Assembly (NCBI RefSeq): GCF_000374825.1 | Contig: NZ_KB895396.1 | Span: 1 to 48,213 of the forward strand | Direction of reading: 5' to 3' | DNA length: 48,213 nucleotides | Origin: Paenibacillus sanguinis 2301083 = DSM 16941 | GTDB taxonomy: Bacteria > Bacillota > Bacilli > Paenibacillales > Paenibacillaceae | Shown: piece after piece, positions 35,144 through 44,507 of the stretch | How the letters are laid out: each line of letters starts with the position of its first letter | Position numbering within the stretch: the first letter of the stretch is position 1 | Position numbers and translations under genes: made by a program | The notes under the pieces: model-generated | What the model was told of the DNA's origin: nothing | Database searches by the model: none | The model's input: the letters and a program-made list of their open reading frames with translations, nothing else

Positions 35144-35848
35144 TTAGTTTAGCTTGTAGTTCAAAGCATCGCCGAGTTCTTGCTTCTCCTGTTCTGTTAG
35201 CTCACGCCAACTGCCGATCTTTTGTTGTCCCAGGCGAATATTCATAATCCGTATGCGCTGCAGCTTGCGGACTCCATATCCCAGGGCACTGCACATACGG
35301 CGGATTTGCCGGTTCTTCCCCTCGGTCAGCACAATGCGGAACACTCGCTCAGTCACTCGTGTCACCTGACAAGGCAAGGTCTTCTCGCCAAGGATTTTCA
35401 CGCCTTCACTCATGGCCCGGGTAAAGATCGGAGTAATCAGCTTGTCCACCGTCACAATGTACTCCTTCTCATGCTTGCCTTCCGACCGCAGGATCTTGTT
35501 GACGATATCTCCGTCACTAGTCAGCAAGATCAGCCCTTCCGAGTCCTTGTCTAACCTCCCTATTGGGAATATGCGCTCTTGATGACCTACAAAGTCTACA
35601 ATATTACCCTTGATATGCCGTTCTGTCGTACTTGTAATGCCAACCGGCTTGTTCAACGCAATATAGACATGCCGAGTACGTTGCGACTGAATCGGCCGGC
35701 CATTAACCCGTACATCGTCTCCCTGCTCCGCTTGGCTGCCCAACAAGGCCTGGACTCCATTAATCGTTACCTGACCGGACTCTACAAGCTTGTCGGCCTC
35801 CCTGCGAGAGCAAAATCCTGTCTCACTGATAAATTTATTAATTCGCAT
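35144..35848 (-). CDS. rluF: 23S rRNA pseudouridine synthase, RluF type
   Basis: The 234-residue protein is of the RsuA/RluB/E/F family. The N-terminal S4 RNA-binding domain (MRINKFISETGFCSRREADKLVESG) is followed by a catalytic domain. It has KPVGITSTTERH, the nucleophile Asp in FPIGRLDKDSEGLILLTSDGD, and EGKNRQIRRMCSALGY. RluF modifies uridine near 2604 in 23S rRNA of E. coli. The closely related RluB or TruA-like roles cannot be separated without alignment, so the symbol is provisional. AGAGAGG precedes the ATG. Confidence 0.85.
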   Translation of the reverse strand: MRINKFISETGFCSRREADKLVESGQVTINGVQALLGSQAEQGDDVRVNGRPIQSQRTRHVYIALNKPVGITSTTERHIKGNIVDFVGHQERIFPIGRLDKDSEGLILLTSDGDIVNKILRSEGKHEKEYIVTVDKLITPIFTRAMSEGVKILGEKTLPCQVTRVTERVFRIVLTEGKNRQIRRMCSALGYGVRKLQRIRIMNIRLGQQKIGSWRELTEQEKQELGDALNYKLN

Positions 35849-35888
35849 AGATAACCTCTCTTAATCCTTTCGTACTTAGCAACCCACC

Positions 35889-37787
35889 TTATTTGGCGAG
35901 ATCTGCCTGCACTTCATTTTCCTCCCGCTCCACTCGCTGTGCCAGCGGCAACGTTATCGTTACAACAGTCCCTTCACCTAGCTCACTCTCAATCACCATT
36001 GTCCCGCGATGGCCCTCTATGATACGATGACTGATCATAAGTCCAAGTCCGGTCCCTTTTTCCTTATTCGTATAGAAGGGCTCACCCAGCTTATGCAGCC
36101 GCTCCTTGGCAATGCCCTCGCCCTCATCAACTACCCGCAGTACGGCATGATGTTTCCCAATCCCCAGATCAAGAATAATCTTTCCGCCCTTAGGCATAGC
36201 CTCGATGGCATTCTTTAGAATATTGATAAATACTTGCTTCAATTGATTCTCTTCACAGTGTACCAGAATAGGACTCGATGAGAAAAGCACATTGAATTCA
36301 ATATTGCGCAAATGCGCTTCACTATCCAGCAAGGAGGTAACGTCACCCACGATAAAACGCACATCCTTGATTTGAAATTGTACAGCCTGGGGCTTGGCCA
36401 AAATTAAAAATTCACTAACGATCAAATTGATTCGATCCAATTCCGATAACATCACATCGGTATGCATAACATTAATCGTACCCGTTCGTTGTTGCATCTG
36501 CAGAAAGCCACGCAGCGTGGTTAACGGATTGCGAATCTCATGCGCAACTCCCGCCGCCAATTGCCCAACGGTCGTAAGCTTCTCCGAGCGACGAAGCAAC
36601 TCGTCCATTCTATTGTGTTCGGTCATATCCCGGGAAATACTGATTAGTGCCGTGATTTCCCCCTCCTGGTTAAAGATCGGTGACACACTGATGCTTACCT
36701 CTATCAGGCTACCATCTTTGCGAAGGCGAACCGTCTCTGCAAGAACAGAAGCCGACCTGCTGATGACTTCCGCCTCATACTGCCAGACTGGTCGACCAAC
36801 CTGCTCTGAGGAAGGGATAAAGTCCAGCACTGAACCCACGATTTCCTCACTGGTCCAACCATACAGGCTCTCAAAGGCAGAGTTAACCTGCAACACTCTC
36901 CCCTGCACATCCGTAACGTGAATTGCATCAGCCGTCTGACTAATGATGGACTCCATGTATTCCTTCATGGAGCGATTCTCTTCGTTCTTCTGCTTCAGCT
37001 CTGCCATATACTGCCCCAGATTGTCGGCCATGGAATTAATCTTATGTGCCAACAAACCAAGTTCATCATGACGACCAACCTTCAGGCGAGCTTCGAATTG
37101 ACCGGCCGAAAGGACACTCACCTGGTCAAGGATGTGGCGAATTGGGCGAATCAGCCCACCGGACAGCCAATAGCTTGCCAGGATCAACAAACCGAGTAAC
37201 CCAAGGGAAACAAGAATCTGGCTCATAATTTGTTCGGCAATCACCGCTGCAATGGGATCGTAGCTCGATACAACCCGGATGACGTAGGGCTCCTGCATAC
37301 TGGCCGCAATAGGAACGTAGCACTCCAGTACATGCTTTCCATCGATCCAAGTATTATAGAGCAGGCTGCGATTCTGGGCAATCGACGCTTTAACAGCCTC
37401 ATCCACAACCTGATCATTTTTATAGTTGTATGTACCGAACAACCAACGCCTATCATCCGTGTATCCCGGATCAATTCCGGTAATTTCCAACAAATTTTTG
37501 TTTCGCGTAAGTGATCGCTCCCAAATACGATCCGGGCTGGTCATTTGCAGGACGGGTTCAATCATATCCTCACTCATCTTGTCGCCCAACGTCAATTTCA
37601 CATAACTATAGACCGACCGACTCTGCTCGACAGCAATCGCTATGTGATTGGCCGTAAGCATCATATTATCTTCACTGTCCTTATGTAAATTATCACGGGT
37701 CAACAAAAAGCTAATCACAATATTTAAAGACAAGATAATCAGAGAAAAAGAAGATATAATTAAAGCGAGCTTGGTCTTAATCTTCAT
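35889..37787 (-). CDS. PAS-domain sensor histidine kinase, sporulation-kinase type
   Basis: The 632-residue membrane kinase has TM1 (8-30), an extracellular sensor of about 155 residues (35-190), TM2 (190-208), HAMP (209-262) and a PAS domain (about 275-390). HisKA follows, with H416 in GQLAAGVAHEIRNPLTTLRGFLQ. The ATPase has an N box (FINILKNAIEAM), G1 (DEGEGI) and G2 (GTGLGL). The H-box form is typical of KinA-E kinases that feed Spo0F. There is no adjacent response regulator, also typical. The ATG has GGAGGTG ahead. Its upstream region contains a cluster of DnaA boxes shared with divergent tadA. Confidence 0.9.
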   Translation of the reverse strand: MKIKTKLALIISSFSLIILSLNIVISFLLTRDNLHKDSEDNMMLTANHIAIAVEQSRSVYSYVKLTLGDKMSEDMIEPVLQMTSPDRIWERSLTRNKNLLEITGIDPGYTDDRRWLFGTYNYKNDQVVDEAVKASIAQNRSLLYNTWIDGKHVLECYVPIAASMQEPYVIRVVSSYDPIAAVIAEQIMSQILVSLGLLGLLILASYWLSGGLIRPIRHILDQVSVLSAGQFEARLKVGRHDELGLLAHKINSMADNLGQYMAELKQKNEENRSMKEYMESIISQTADAIHVTDVQGRVLQVNSAFESLYGWTSEEIVGSVLDFIPSSEQVGRPVWQYEAEVISRSASVLAETVRLRKDGSLIEVSISVSPIFNQEGEITALISISRDMTEHNRMDELLRRSEKLTTVGQLAAGVAHEIRNPLTTLRGFLQMQQRTGTINVMHTDVMLSELDRINLIVSEFLILAKPQAVQFQIKDVRFIVGDVTSLLDSEAHLRNIEFNVLFSSSPILVHCEENQLKQVFINILKNAIEAMPKGGKIILDLGIGKHHAVLRVVDEGEGIAKERLHKLGEPFYTNKEKGTGLGLMISHRIIEGHRGTMVIESELGEGTVVTITLPLAQRVEREENEVQADLAK

Positions 37788-37951
37788 GTGGCTTCCCACC
37801 TCCAAGATAAATGTGGATATCTATGGGAATCCAGGGCTGTCTATTCTCATCCTATCTGTTATGTAATGTTATGCAAAGACATTGAAATCCCTAGATTGCT
37901 TTCTTACAATAAGTAAAAGTTACTCATTGTATTGAATCACATCAGGTTGAT

Positions 37952-38618
<667 letters not shown>

Positions 38619-38639
38619 CCCTCTATTAAAAACATATAA

Positions 38640-38680
38640 ACCTCCAGCCCTATGGAAAAACATAAAGCCGGAGGTTATAT
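38640..38680. terminator. Probable bidirectional terminator between tadA and the lipoprotein gene
   Basis: AACCTCC with GGAGGTT, plus inner GCTTTATG/CATAGGGC pairing (minus strand), gives a stem of about 16 bp with a T-rich loop. T residues follow best on the minus strand (TTTATATGTTTTT). The flanking genes converge. Confidence 0.65.
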
Positions 38681-38730
38681 AATGTTGACCTGCTCACTTC
38701 AAGAGTCAATAGGCGAAATGGAATATTATG

Positions 38731-39768
38731 TCAATAACCGAAGCTATGCATAGCTTCCTGCCATTGCTTTGTGCTTATTGGGTTCGTAGGGATACCGATT
38801 TCAAATGGCGGTTGCTCATTGATTTGACTATACTGGCGAGTCAGCCTCAGGACGATTCGTGCGCTCTCCTGGGCATTTGGAGCATCCAGAGTAAGGTCCA
38901 TCTCCCCCGAGGTATAGACAGGGTAATTTTGCTCGTCTATGGCGGTGTGAACCGTTACTGTATTAATTACTAATGCATCAGCCAGAGCTTCGGGCATAAA
39001 AGGGTATCCCTTTTGTTCCCATATACTCCGCACTTCCGGCAAAACCTGACCTTTAAGAACCTCTCGCGCTTGCTTCGCCTCATTATTGCTTACTGCGAAC
39101 TGCACCACTTGCTTTGCTGGCACCTCTTCCGGTAGCGCGGCTTGCTCTACCCCGACATATTTGAAATAGGTATCTCCATCATAGCCAGCCAGCAGGGCTG
39201 CCATGAATATAGAACCAAGATTCTGTACTTCCCCAGCGCTCACTTGTGGTAACTCGGTAGCGGCTTGGCCACTTTGCTGAGCAAGCTCCTTGAAATCAAG
39301 CGTTATGAACTGCCCTGCCAGTTCTTCCGGCATGGGGAGCAGCGGCGTGCTTGGCAACTGAACATATAGCTTGTCCGGAGTGATGATTAAAGGAATGGTC
39401 ACCGTAATAGCCATTTTGCCCTGGAGCTTGATCTCCAGCAATGCCTCAGCTTGGGCCGGCTCCTTATGGTATATCTGCCGCACTCGAATGTCGGCATCCT
39501 TTAGCCAAGGCAGAAGTATACTCCATGCTGACAATTCTGACGAACCTGTGGGTTCTGCTTCTTCCACTTCTTTTTCAGCGGTTTCCAAGTCCAGCTCCAC
39601 GCTCAATACTTCAATTTGGCTCTCCAGCACATAGGAATCTGCCTCAACGATCTTGCTAACAGCGAGGCTTAAGGCATCCTTCGCTGCCTTTTGCCCTGTA
39701 CAGCCAGGTGCAATAAGCATCAACGCGAACGCAAATAGCAAAGTAATTGTTACACTTCTCTTAAACAT
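38731..39768 (-). CDS. Lipoprotein of unknown function
   Basis: The 345-residue exported lipoprotein has a signal peptide ending in LIAPGC, with the lipidated cysteine near residue 23. The body begins with a helix (DALSLAVSKIVEADSYVLESQIEVL). It contains repeated strands with charged loops (ALLEIKLQGKMAITVTIPLIIT; TVTVHTAIDEQNYPVYTSGEMDLTL), giving a LolA/LppX-like look that I cannot confirm. AGGAGG lies 4 nt before the ATG, and upstream in-frame codons are not needed. The YitT gene lies 60 nt upstream, so both could be in one operon. Confidence 0.8.
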   Translation of the reverse strand: MFKRSVTITLLFAFALMLIAPGCTGQKAAKDALSLAVSKIVEADSYVLESQIEVLSVELDLETAEKEVEEAEPTGSSELSAWSILLPWLKDADIRVRQIYHKEPAQAEALLEIKLQGKMAITVTIPLIITPDKLYVQLPSTPLLPMPEELAGQFITLDFKELAQQSGQAATELPQVSAGEVQNLGSIFMAALLAGYDGDTYFKYVGVEQAALPEEVPAKQVVQFAVSNNEAKQAREVLKGQVLPEVRSIWEQKGYPFMPEALADALVINTVTVHTAIDEQNYPVYTSGEMDLTLDAPNAQESARIVLRLTRQYSQINEQPPFEIGIPTNPISTKQWQEAMHSFGY

Positions 39769-39828
39769 AAACCCTCCTACGGGCTTCATTTCTATAGTTA
39801 CATATCATTTGGGGTACATTTCGGTGTA

Positions 39829-40749
39829 TCAGTGAATCGCTTTTTTCTTGAAGCGTCCCCCCTTAACATCATGGATATTTCCCACTGCCAGAAATGCATG
39901 CTCGTCATAGTAATTAACAATTTCCTTGAGCTTGGCTTCCTCCAAGCGAGTAATCACACAGAAGATGACTCTCTTCGGGTCCCCCGAGAAGCCCCCCTCG
40001 CCTGACAAATAAGTAACTCCACGACCCAAACGGCTCAGGATTGCATCCCCGATCTCATCAATTTGATCACTGATAATCCAGACGGATTTGGATTCATCCA
40101 ATCCATCCACGACGATATCAATCGTCTTGTAAGCAATAAAATAAGCCAACAGCGAGAACAAGGCTCGTTCCCAACCAAATACAAAACCAGCAGAGAGCAG
40201 AATGAAGAAGTTGAAGAACATAATCACTTCACCCACGGAAAAGGGCGTCTTTCGGGAAATCAGAATAGCCACAATCTCCGTCCCATCAAGCGATCCGCCA
40301 AAGCGTATAACCAGTCCTGTCCCCAAACCCAGCAAAATACCGCCAAAGACAAATGCCAATAGCGTATCCGTCACAAAAGGCTCTACCGGATGCAATAATG
40401 CCGTACCTAGAGACATGATCGAAATACCTATCAACGTGGATATAGCAAACGTCTTGCCAATTTGCTTGTAGCCAATAATCAAGAATGGAAGATTAAACAG
40501 AAAGAGAAAGATCCCCAGCGGTAACTCCAATAAATACGAGGTCATGACGGATATACCGGTTATACCGCCATCGGTAATTTTGTTAGGGACCAGAAATAGC
40601 TCCAAAGCAACTGAAACAATCATGGCTCCGATGACAATAAACAATGTTCTGAACATCACGCTCCGCATGGAGCGTTGTTTATGTTGCCGAACCTGTGTCG
40701 CGGTGTCATTGTCCGTAACATGGCTTGGATTGATTACGTTCATAAGCAT
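39829..40749 (-). CDS. YitT family membrane protein (DUF161 + DUF2179)
   Basis: The protein has about 306 residues. Five to six hydrophobic segments form the YitT (DUF161) core, with LELFLVPNKITDGGITGISVMTSYLL and FGGSLDGTEIVAILISRKTPFSVGEV. A cytoplasmic DUF2179 domain follows (GRGVTYLSGEGGFSGDPKRVIFCVITRLEEAKLKEIV). The function is unknown; a transporter or signalling role is only suggested. The start may be any of three clustered codons (GTG 40752, ATG 40749, ATG 40743) behind AAAGGA. The middle one is used. Confidence 0.9.
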   Translation of the reverse strand: MLMNVINPSHVTDNDTATQVRQHKQRSMRSVMFRTLFIVIGAMIVSVALELFLVPNKITDGGITGISVMTSYLLELPLGIFLFLFNLPFLIIGYKQIGKTFAISTLIGISIMSLGTALLHPVEPFVTDTLLAFVFGGILLGLGTGLVIRFGGSLDGTEIVAILISRKTPFSVGEVIMFFNFFILLSAGFVFGWERALFSLLAYFIAYKTIDIVVDGLDESKSVWIISDQIDEIGDAILSRLGRGVTYLSGEGGFSGDPKRVIFCVITRLEEAKLKEIVNYYDEHAFLAVGNIHDVKGGRFKKKAIH

Positions 40750-40918
40750 CACGATCCTTTCGCGTTCATTCTGCCTTTTGGCTGCCTCTTATGTTCCCGT
40801 GCACTATTGCTACGGCTTAAGACACTTATCTATATTATGACATTTTATTCCCTTCCTGTCTTGTGATTTCTATATTATACACAAGGAGTGGCTAAGTGCC
40901 GTTAACAACGGAAGTGAC

Positions 40919-40948
40919 ACTAAAACCCCCAGCCGAAGGCTGAGGGTT
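40919..40948 (-). terminator. Intrinsic terminator of sspP
   Basis: On the minus strand AACCCTCAGCC, TTCG and GGCTGGGGGTT pair around a tetraloop, followed by TTTTAG. It lies 18 nt beyond the sspP stop. Confidence 0.8.
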
Positions 40949-40965
40949 GCGAGAAAAGCATCGAA

Positions 40966-41121
40966 TTATCCTTGTGGATTATGGTGATCCACATGATTTT
41001 GATTTTTTACTTTTTTGGAGCCTGACAACGGCTCTTGCCCGTTCTTCTCCTCGTGCCGCTCACGCTTGCGATCTGATTCGTTCTCGGAGCCGGCAGTCTG
41101 ATACGTCTGAGGCTTAGTCAT
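40966..41121 (-). CDS. sspP: Small acid-soluble spore protein P
   Basis: The 51-residue, very hydrophilic protein is MTKPQTYQTAGSENESD... and contains EPLSGSKKVKNQNH. That segment closely matches SspP (CotL) of Bacillus (EPLSGSKKVKNRNH). It is a minor spore core protein made in the forespore under sigma-G. The start ATG has AGAGAGG about 11 nt upstream. GTATG, 19 nt, CATCATT on the minus strand (near 41140-41180) is a weak sigma-G-like match. It is single-gene, with a terminator following. Confidence 0.85.
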   Translation of the reverse strand: MTKPQTYQTAGSENESDRKRERHEEKNGQEPLSGSKKVKNQNHVDHHNPQG

Positions 41122-41218
41122 AGCAGTTTCATCCTCTCTTCTTATACAAAATGATGAACATCCTTGGAGATTGTTCATACACAGGCTTAATGTGTGATGA
41201 AACAGCCTTCTTTATGCA

Positions 41219-41247
41219 TAAAAAAAGAGAGCATCTCTGCTCTCTGG
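41219..41247 (-). terminator. Intrinsic terminator after tRNA-Ser
   Basis: On the minus strand AGAGAGC, AGAGAT and GCTCTCT form a stem followed by TTTTTT. It begins 15 nt after the tRNA and ends the serS-tRNA transcript. Confidence 0.88.
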
Positions 41248-41261
41248 TTCGACGATATATA

Positions 41262-41350
41262 TGGCGGAGAGGGTGGGATTCGAACCCACGTGGGCTTGCA
41301 CCCTAACGGTTTTCAAGACCGCCCCGTTATGACCACTTCGGTACCTCTCC
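41262..41350 (-). tRNA. tRNA-Ser (anticodon UGA)
   Basis: An 89-nt class II tRNA with encoded CCA (41262-41264). Acceptor stem GGAGAGG/CCTCTCC, anticodon loop CTTGAAA giving anticodon UGA (reads UCA/UCG), a long variable arm (TAGGGTGCAAGCCCACG) and TTCGAAT in the T loop. It lies 62 nt downstream of serS on the same strand, as in B. subtilis, so the synthetase and its tRNA are linked. Confidence 0.98.
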
Positions 41351-41412
41351 AAAGGTGAATCCGATTAGCGTAACAAATCAGATTCTACCATACAAAGCAC
41401 TGATTATGCAAG

Positions 41413-42699
41413 TTATTTTTTCTTTGTGATCTTCTCAATATTACCCATGTATGGACGCAGCACTTCCGGAATTTCCACACTGCCATCCTCCTGCTGGTAG
41501 TTCTCCAGAATAGCGGCAACGGTTCTGCCTACGGCCAACCCGGAGCCGTTGAGTGTATGCACAAATTCCGGCTTAGCCTTCGGCTCCGGACGGAATCGAA
41601 TATTGGCCCGGCGCGCCTGGAAATCCTCAACATTAGAGCATGACGAAATTTCACGGTAAACTCCACTTTCCGGCAGCCAGACCTCCAGATCGTAGGTTTT
41701 AGCCGAGGTAAAGCTCATATCACCCGTGCACAAGGCCAGAACCCGATACGGCAGATTGAGCAATTGCAGCACGCGTTCGGCGTTGGCGGTCATCGTTTCC
41801 AATTCCTCATACGAATGATCCGGGTGCACAATTTTGATCATTTCTACCTTATTGAACTGATGCTGACGAATCAACCCGCGGGTATCACGCCCGGCGGCCC
41901 CAGCCTCCGATCGGAAGCAAGAGCTGTAGGCCACATATTTGCGCGGCAAATCCTCAGCATTCAAAATCTCGTCACGGTGATAGTTGGTCACCGGTACCTC
42001 AGCCGTCGGAATCAGATAATAGTCACTGCCGCCCGATAGCTTGAACAAGTCTTCCTCAAATTTAGGAAGCTGACCCGTTCCATACAGACTGTCGCGGTTA
42101 ACAATGTAAGGCGGCAGCATCTCTTCATAACCATGTTCATTACTGTGCAAGTCCATCATAAAGTTAATGAGCGCACGCTCCAAGCGGGCTCCTAATCCTT
42201 TGTAGAAGGTAAATCTTGACCCGGTTACCTTGGCCGCTGCTTCAAAATCCAAAATGCCCAGATCCGCCGCCACATCCCAATGAGCCTTTGGAGCAAAGGC
42301 ATAGGACTTCGGCTCACTCCAACGGCGCACTTCTACATTCTCTTCCTCAGAAGCGCCTACAGGCACACTTTCATGCGGGATATTCGGGATCGACAGCATC
42401 AGCTCTTCAATATCCGCTTCCAATGCCCGAACTTCCTCGTCCAGCTCTTTAATGCGATCACCGACCTGACGCATCTCCCCGATCAACTCGTCCGCGTTCT
42501 CCTTGTTCTTCTTCCGCTGGGCCACCTCCGCCGACACCGTGTTCCGGCGGTTCTTCAAGGTCTCACTCTCTTGAAGCAGCTCACGGCGTTTCTCATCCAA
42601 CCGCGGAAAACCTTCGATTAAATCCAGCGATTTTCCCCGGCGTTTTAGCGCATCTTCCACTCTGGCATAATCATTTCTCATTACTTTCACATCTAACAT
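41413..42699 (-). CDS. serS: Seryl-tRNA synthetase
   Basis: This class II synthetase has 428 residues. The N-terminal tRNA-binding coiled coil (about 30-105, rich in Glu/Lys/Arg) precedes the catalytic core. Motif 2 is [21 protein letters not shown] and motif 3 is [18 protein letters not shown]. The serine/ATP region includes [21 protein letters not shown] lies ahead of the ATG. The 140-nt upstream gap is too short for, and does not contain, a T-box. The transcript probably continues through tRNA-Ser. Confidence 0.98.
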   Translation of the reverse strand: MLDVKVMRNDYARVEDALKRRGKSLDLIEGFPRLDEKRRELLQESETLKNRRNTVSAEVAQRKKNKENADELIGEMRQVGDRIKELDEEVRALEADIEELMLSIPNIPHESVPVGASEEENVEVRRWSEPKSYAFAPKAHWDVAADLGILDFEAAAKVTGSRFTFYKGLGARLERALINFMMDLHSNEHGYEEMLPPYIVNRDSLYGTGQLPKFEEDLFKLSGGSDYYLIPTAEVPVTNYHRDEILNAEDLPRKYVAYSSCFRSEAGAAGRDTRGLIRQHQFNKVEMIKIVHPDHSYEELETMTANAERVLQLLNLPYRVLALCTGDMSFTSAKTYDLEVWLPESGVYREISSCSNVEDFQARRANIRFRPEPKAKPEFVHTLNGSGLAVGRTVAAILENYQQEDGSVEIPEVLRPYMGNIEKITKKK

Positions 42700-42802
42700 G
42701 AGTAGTCCCTCCTAGAATCATCCCTGCACAGACCTGCCGACCTTCTCTTTGGAAGACTCTCCGGACGGAAAGGCTGCTATGGAATATAGAAACGCCGTAT
42801 AA

Positions 42803-42840
42803 ACAGATAAAACCTTAACCCATCAAAGGAGTCAAGGTCT
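42803..42840 (-). terminator. Terminator of the pdxST operon
   Basis: On the minus strand ACCTTGAC and GTTAAGGT (one wobble) pair around an 11-nt loop, followed by TTTATC. It begins 3 nt after the pdxT stop codon. Confidence 0.6.
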
Positions 42841-42842
42841 GC

Positions 42843-43421
42843 TTACGGCTGTTTGGCTTGCTTGACCATCTCTACAAAATACGTATGCAGCGAATAATCA
42901 TCCGTCAGTTCCGGATGGAACGACGATACTAGCAAATGCCCCTGGCGGGCCGTAACGATCTCATCCTTGTAAACGGACAATACCTCGACTCCTTCTCCTA
43001 CTGCCGTAATTAACGGCGCTCGGATAAACACGGCGCGAAGCGGAGCCTCCAGCCCTTTTACCTCAAGATCTGTCTCAAAGCTCTCCTTCTGGCGTCCAAA
43101 GGCGTTACGCGATACCTTGATATCCATTAACCCGAGATGCGCTTCTTCACCGCTCTCGATCTCCTTTGCCATCACAATCAGACCTGCACAGGTACCAAAT
43201 ACAGGCTTGCCCTGCCCCGAAAAATCCTGAATGGCCTGAATAAAATCATACTTTCGCATCAATTTGCCAATGGTGGTGCTTTCCCCGCCAGGAATGATCA
43301 AGCCGTCCAATTCGGCCAATTCCTGCGTATGCTTGACCGCAACACCCTCCACACCAGCCTTCTCCAAGCTGCGCACATGCTCGGCAACAGCGCCTTGGAG
43401 CGCCAACACTCCTACTCTCAT
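42843..43421 (-). CDS. pdxT: Pyridoxal 5'-phosphate synthase, glutaminase subunit
   Basis: This class I glutamine amidotransferase (192 residues) supplies ammonia to PdxS for PLP synthesis. Oxyanion strand PGGEST and nucleophile C78 in VFGTCAGLIV are present. The His/Glu pair in SSFHPELTDD completes the triad. It is downstream of pdxS in the same operon (114-nt gap). AGAAGG precedes the ATG by about 8 nt. Confidence 0.98.
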   Translation of the reverse strand: MRVGVLALQGAVAEHVRSLEKAGVEGVAVKHTQELAELDGLIIPGGESTTIGKLMRKYDFIQAIQDFSGQGKPVFGTCAGLIVMAKEIESGEEAHLGLMDIKVSRNAFGRQKESFETDLEVKGLEAPLRAVFIRAPLITAVGEGVEVLSVYKDEIVTARQGHLLVSSFHPELTDDYSLHTYFVEMVKQAKQP

Positions 43422-43535
43422 GACAAACCTTCTTTCTCTGGCAGCCTAAACTATATGTACCCCGGTCATTGGTTAACAACGGCCGGGGTGAATATCCTAC
43501 TTGCTATGAATAAAGTAAGCGAAGCAATTCAGGAA

Positions 43536-44417
43536 TTACCAGCCGCGATCAGACATACGTTCTGCCGGAGACAGCTTGGAAATTTCGATGCCCTTCATTG
43601 GAGTACCCAAGTTTTTGGACACCTCGGCGATCAGCTTGTAATCTGTATAATGAGTTGTCGCTTCTACAATAGCACGAGCAAACTTCTCAGGGCTATCCGA
43701 CTTGAAGATACCAGAACCTACAAATACACCATCAGCTCCCAAGTGCATCATCAAAGCAGCGTCAGCCGGTGTAGCTACACCTCCTGCGGCAAAGTTGACT
43801 ACTGGCAGCTTCCCATTCTCATGCACCTCAAGCAACAGATCATAGGCTACGCCCAGGTTCTTCGCTTCGGCATACAGTTCATCCTTGGACAAGTTTTGCA
43901 CCTTGCGAATTTGGCTATTAATCAAGCGCATATGACGTACCGCTTCGACAATGTTCCCGGTTCCCGGTTCGCCCTTCGTACGGATCATAGAAGCCCCTTC
44001 ACTAATCCGGCGCAGAGCCTCGCCCAAATCCTTCGCTCCACAAACGAACGGTACGGTAAATTCACGTTTATCGATATGGAAGACTTCATCCGCCGGAGTC
44101 AGCACTTCACTTTCATCCAAATAGTCTACCCCAAGCGATTCCAGAACTTTCGCTTCCACATAATGACCGATCCGTGCCTTAGCCATAACCGGAATGGATA
44201 CGACCTTCATTACCTCTTCAACGATCGTAGGATCCGCCATACGGGCCACGCCACCCGCTGCCCGAATATCGGAAGGAACACGCTCCAGTGCCATAACGGC
44301 GGTTGCTCCAGCCGCTTCAGCAATCTTAGCCTGCTCGGCATTCATGACGTCCATTATAACGCCACCCTTTTGCATTTCAGCCATACCTCTTTTTACACGC
44401 GATGTTCCTGTTTCCAT
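43536..44417 (-). CDS. pdxS: Pyridoxal 5'-phosphate synthase, PLP-forming subunit
   Basis: The 293-residue TIM-barrel synthase condenses ribose 5-phosphate, glyceraldehyde 3-phosphate and ammonia to PLP. It contains [30 protein letters not shown], the catalytic-lysine region, and the phosphate-binding [31 protein letters not shown]. It forms a dodecamer and a complex with PdxT. The start ATG ([11 protein letters not shown]) has GGGGGG upstream. An in-frame TTG two codons earlier is less likely. The order dacA-pdxS-pdxT-serS matches B. subtilis. Confidence 0.98.
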   Translation of the reverse strand: METGTSRVKRGMAEMQKGGVIMDVMNAEQAKIAEAAGATAVMALERVPSDIRAAGGVARMADPTIVEEVMKVVSIPVMAKARIGHYVEAKVLESLGVDYLDESEVLTPADEVFHIDKREFTVPFVCGAKDLGEALRRISEGASMIRTKGEPGTGNIVEAVRHMRLINSQIRKVQNLSKDELYAEAKNLGVAYDLLLEVHENGKLPVVNFAAGGVATPADAALMMHLGADGVFVGSGIFKSDSPEKFARAIVEATTHYTDYKLIAEVSKNLGTPMKGIEISKLSPAERMSDRGW

Positions 44418-44507
44418 GTCCAATCCCCCCGATAATAATCTAACTTATTATTCTACAATAATCGCCCTGAAAATACAACTCTTTTACTCGGATTTGACTC
44501 CTGTTCA

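Noticed and set aside
41140..41190. sigma-G promoter for sspP
   Set aside because: GTATG and CATCATT are present but 19 nt apart with an imperfect -10. It is mentioned under sspP and not listed as a separate feature.
42715..42842. Possible T-box upstream of serS
   Set aside because: The gap is only about 140 nt, contains no AGGGTGGnACCGCG motif, and is largely used by the pdxST terminator.
43137..44435. Long plus-strand open frame (432 codons) opposite pdxT and pdxS
   Set aside because: It is antisense to two genes with clear family motifs, lacks a ribosome binding site and gives no recognisable protein.
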